From assembly GCA_045538075.1 (NCBI GenBank), contig JAZSQT010000030.1, forward strand, positions 1 through 6,703: 6,703 nucleotides of DNA. The letters run 5' to 3'. The translations under genes were made by a program, and so were the position numbers. Origin of the DNA: JAZSQT01 sp045538075 (GTDB lineage Bacteria; Chrysiogenota; Deferribacteres; Deferribacterales; Mucispirillaceae). The notes below the pieces were generated by a model. It was not told the DNA's origin and made no database searches. It saw nothing but the letters and a program-made list of their open reading frames with translations. Shown in pieces: positions 4,882 through 6,703 of this stretch; position 1 is the first letter of the stretch, and the number at the start of each line of letters is the position of its first letter.

Positions 4882-6703
4882 ATGGCAATTATGAAAAAAT
4901 TAACTACTATAATTATTCAAAACAACCACAATATTAATCATCAAGATGTTGAGTTATTAGTAAATAAAGTAAGCCTTTTTTCTAATAATACATACGTATT
5001 ATCTAATCAACAAGATACTAAGTATGTTTATTGTCCTACACCTAATGACTTTATAAAGCAATGTAATATTATAGCAAAAAATATTGTAGAAAATCTATTA
5101 ATTTTATCTACATCAGATTTTAATACTGAATATTTAGAAGAACTTAATAGTATATTGTTATTAACTGACCGTCATGGAGCAGTATCTCCAAGAGGTTCAA
5201 ATATGGGAATTTTAACTATCCCTATACAAGAAGCAAATGTTTTTCAAGAAGATGTAAATAAATCATCTCAAATACACGACACAATAAAAAATATATTGCC
5301 AAGATACCATATTGCTCCTTATCTATCGTCAATGTGTATCTTAATTAAAGGAAACTTAATAAGATGTTTCGGTTTTTTAAATGAAAATGACAAAGATATT
5401 AATAGTGCAATAATCAATTTTTCATTAAAAATTAGCAATTACGGTTTTTCTTCTATTGTTGCCAACAAGATATTTCTTAAAAATACATATTTTATTGAAA
5501 ATAACAATAAATCACATATTAATATCCTTAATAAATACATAAATGAAAATGTATCAATTTACGACAAATTCGCAAAAGTTTTATATAAAGATAATATTAA
5601 ACCAAAAATCTTAATTAGCTTACATCACCTTACTGCTACTTACAATGGTTCATCTATATATGGATTAAATTTATTAGAAAAGTTAGTTGCAAATTTTTCT
5701 ACAAAATATGAATTTCATATTTTAGCCACTAAAGAAGTAGCAACTTTCTTTAACTTACAGAAATATAATTGTAAAATTATCTATCAAAATACTATTTCTG
5801 ATTTTTATCATATAGGCATTACATTTAGCCATATATATGACCCTAAACTTGCAATTATATTAAACAAATACTGTCTTAAAATTATACAAACAGTATTAGA
5901 TTTGATTTTTTATAGATGTAGATACTATTCAATAAACGTTAATCCCTTTGTTTTTGAAAATATGATAAAGTATAGCAATATTATTATATCTATTAGTGAG
6001 TTTGTAAAAAATGATATTTTAACGGCTTTTCCAAATTTAAGCAATAAACTTGAAATATACCATATACCACCTGCTTTACCTATCTACGACAATATAAACA
6101 AAACAATAAATCATAAGTTACCTTTTAAAAATTATATTTTAGTTTTAGGCAACAGTTATCCCCACAAAGCTATTAAAGATATTATTGATATACTATCAAA
6201 CATTAATCAAAATTTCGTTGTAATCGGTTATAAAATTAAATCAAAAATTAAAAATATAGTGTTTTATGAATCTGGTGCTTTACAAGAAAGTTATATAGAT
6301 TTGTTATACAAAAACTGCACTTGTTTAATTTTTCCAAGTCAATACGAAGGTTTTGGATTACCTATAATACAAGCACTACAATACAACAAAAAAGTTATAG
6401 TAACTACTAATGAAATAAATAAGGAATTATCACAATTATATACAGACTTTAAAGACAATTTTATATTTTTTGATAATTTTGACGAAATTAGTGATTTGAT
6501 AAAAAATATTTCGTTTAATCAAGAAAATATAAAGCATATTAAATATACTTTTAATGATGTTGCAATTAAAACAGAAGAAATAATAACAATGGCTCTAAAT
6601 AAAGATATTGATTTTTATAAATTAGAAGAAAGAGATATAATGATAACATCAATGAATATATATCCTCAGATTAATTCTATAATAGATAAAATCAATCAAT
6701 TTA
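4882..6703 (+). CDS. Two-domain glycosyltransferase, GT2-like plus GT4 (3' end outside window)
   Basis: One frame stays open for 607 codons and continues past the window. It probably transfers sugars in surface polysaccharide or glycan synthesis, in the cytoplasm. Residues about 5-205 resemble a GT-A family 2 fold: LLILSTSD (72-79), then EYLEELNSILLLTDRHGAVSPRGSN (83-107) and APYLSSMCILIKGNLIRCFGFLNE (145-168), but acidic catalytic positions appear lost. Residues about 241-570 are a GT-B family 4 enzyme: NGSSIYGLNLLEKL (255-268), ISISEFVKNDI (369-379), LGNSYPHKA with K428 (422-430), and FPSQYEGFGLPIIQAL (484-499). In this last motif the usual E-x7-E reads E489...Q497. An in-frame TAA lies directly before the ATG at 4882. 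The ATG at 4891 is an equally possible start, and neither has a ribosome binding site. Asn, Ile and Lys codons dominate much more than in the sdh genes. No signal peptide or membrane segment is evident, and the exact sugar is unknown. Confidence 0.85.
   Translation, partial: MAIMKKLTTIIIQNNHNINHQDVELLVNKVSLFSNNTYVLSNQQDTKYVYCPTPNDFIKQCNIIAKNIVENLLILSTSDFNTEYLEELNSILLLTDRHGAVSPRGSNMGILTIPIQEANVFQEDVNKSSQIHDTIKNILPRYHIAPYLSSMCILIKGNLIRCFGFLNENDKDINSAIINFSLKISNYGFSSIVANKIFLKNTYFIENNNKSHINILNKYINENVSIYDKFAKVLYKDNIKPKILISLHHLTATYNGSSIYGLNLLEKLVANFSTKYEFHILATKEVATFFNLQKYNCKIIYQNTISDFYHIGITFSHIYDPKLAIILNKYCLKIIQTVLDLIFYRCRYYSINVNPFVFENMIKYSNIIISISEFVKNDILTAFPNLSNKLEIYHIPPALPIYDNINKTINHKLPFKNYILVLGNSYPHKAIKDIIDILSNINQNFVVIGYKIKSKIKNIVFYESGALQESYIDLLYKNCTCLIFPSQYEGFGLPIIQALQYNKKVIVTTNEINKELSQLYTDFKDNFIFFDNFDEISDLIKNISFNQENIKHIKYTFNDVAIKTEEIITMALNKDIDFYKLEERDIMITSMNIYPQINSIIDKINQF

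Noticed and set aside
4863..4937. Short plus-strand ORF starting at the ATG at 4863
   Set aside because: It is in a different frame from the glycosyltransferase, ends after about 24 codons, has no ribosome site, and its ATG is part of the candidate -10 box.
4882..6703. Frameshifted or broken glycosyltransferase
   Set aside because: One frame is open for all 607 codons, with GT2-like and GT4 landmarks in the proper order. The missing stop is due only to the window edge.

Overview
This is an AT-rich bacterial window. It is dominated by a complete succinate dehydrogenase operon, sdhC-sdhD-sdhA-sdhB, transcribed on the minus strand from about 3733 to 542. Upstream of it, on the same strand, is a stand-alone AMMECR1-domain gene (4498-3953). 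Facing the other way, and running off the right edge, is a large and even more AT-rich glycosyltransferase gene (4882 to the end). The codon usage is a standard low-GC bacterial code. The E. coli-like SdhA and SdhB, the two separate membrane anchors, the AMMECR1 protein and the low GC would fit a host-associated low-GC Gram-negative such as a Mucispirillum-like member of Deferribacterota. That assignment is inference only and is not proved by the sequence.

Layout. Positions 1-541 carry no gene. They hold a roughly 156 bp imperfect palindrome with a GC-richer centre (3-158), a second palindromic element of the REP type (283-368), a diverged half-copy of it (414-450), and the intrinsic terminator of the sdh operon (485-513). 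Positions 542-3733 are the four sdh genes, tightly packed with 10-18 nt gaps, each preceded by a good Shine-Dalgarno sequence. A candidate sigma-70 promoter lies in the 219 bp gap upstream of sdhC. Positions 3953-4498 hold the AMMECR1 gene. Positions 4499-4881 are a divergent intergenic region with five copies of an 11-mer close to TTGTTGAWAAC, arranged as 3 + 2 exact head-to-tail units and resembling DnaA boxes. Positions 4882-6703 are the 5' part of a GT2-like/GT4 two-domain glycosyltransferase.

How the genes work together. SdhA (FAD, succinate oxidation) and SdhB (three Fe-S clusters) form the cytoplasmic part of complex II. SdhC and SdhD anchor it in the membrane, bind heme b and pass electrons to quinone. 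The anchors carry four well-placed intramembrane histidines, so a two-heme complex is possible although the catalytic subunits look E. coli-like. The AMMECR1 protein and the glycosyltransferase have no visible functional link to complex II.

I see no clear undescribed multi-gene system. The observations most worth checking are the DnaA-box-like 11-mer clusters at a point where transcription diverges, the predicted di-heme anchor pair, and the apparently degenerate N-terminal GT2 domain.
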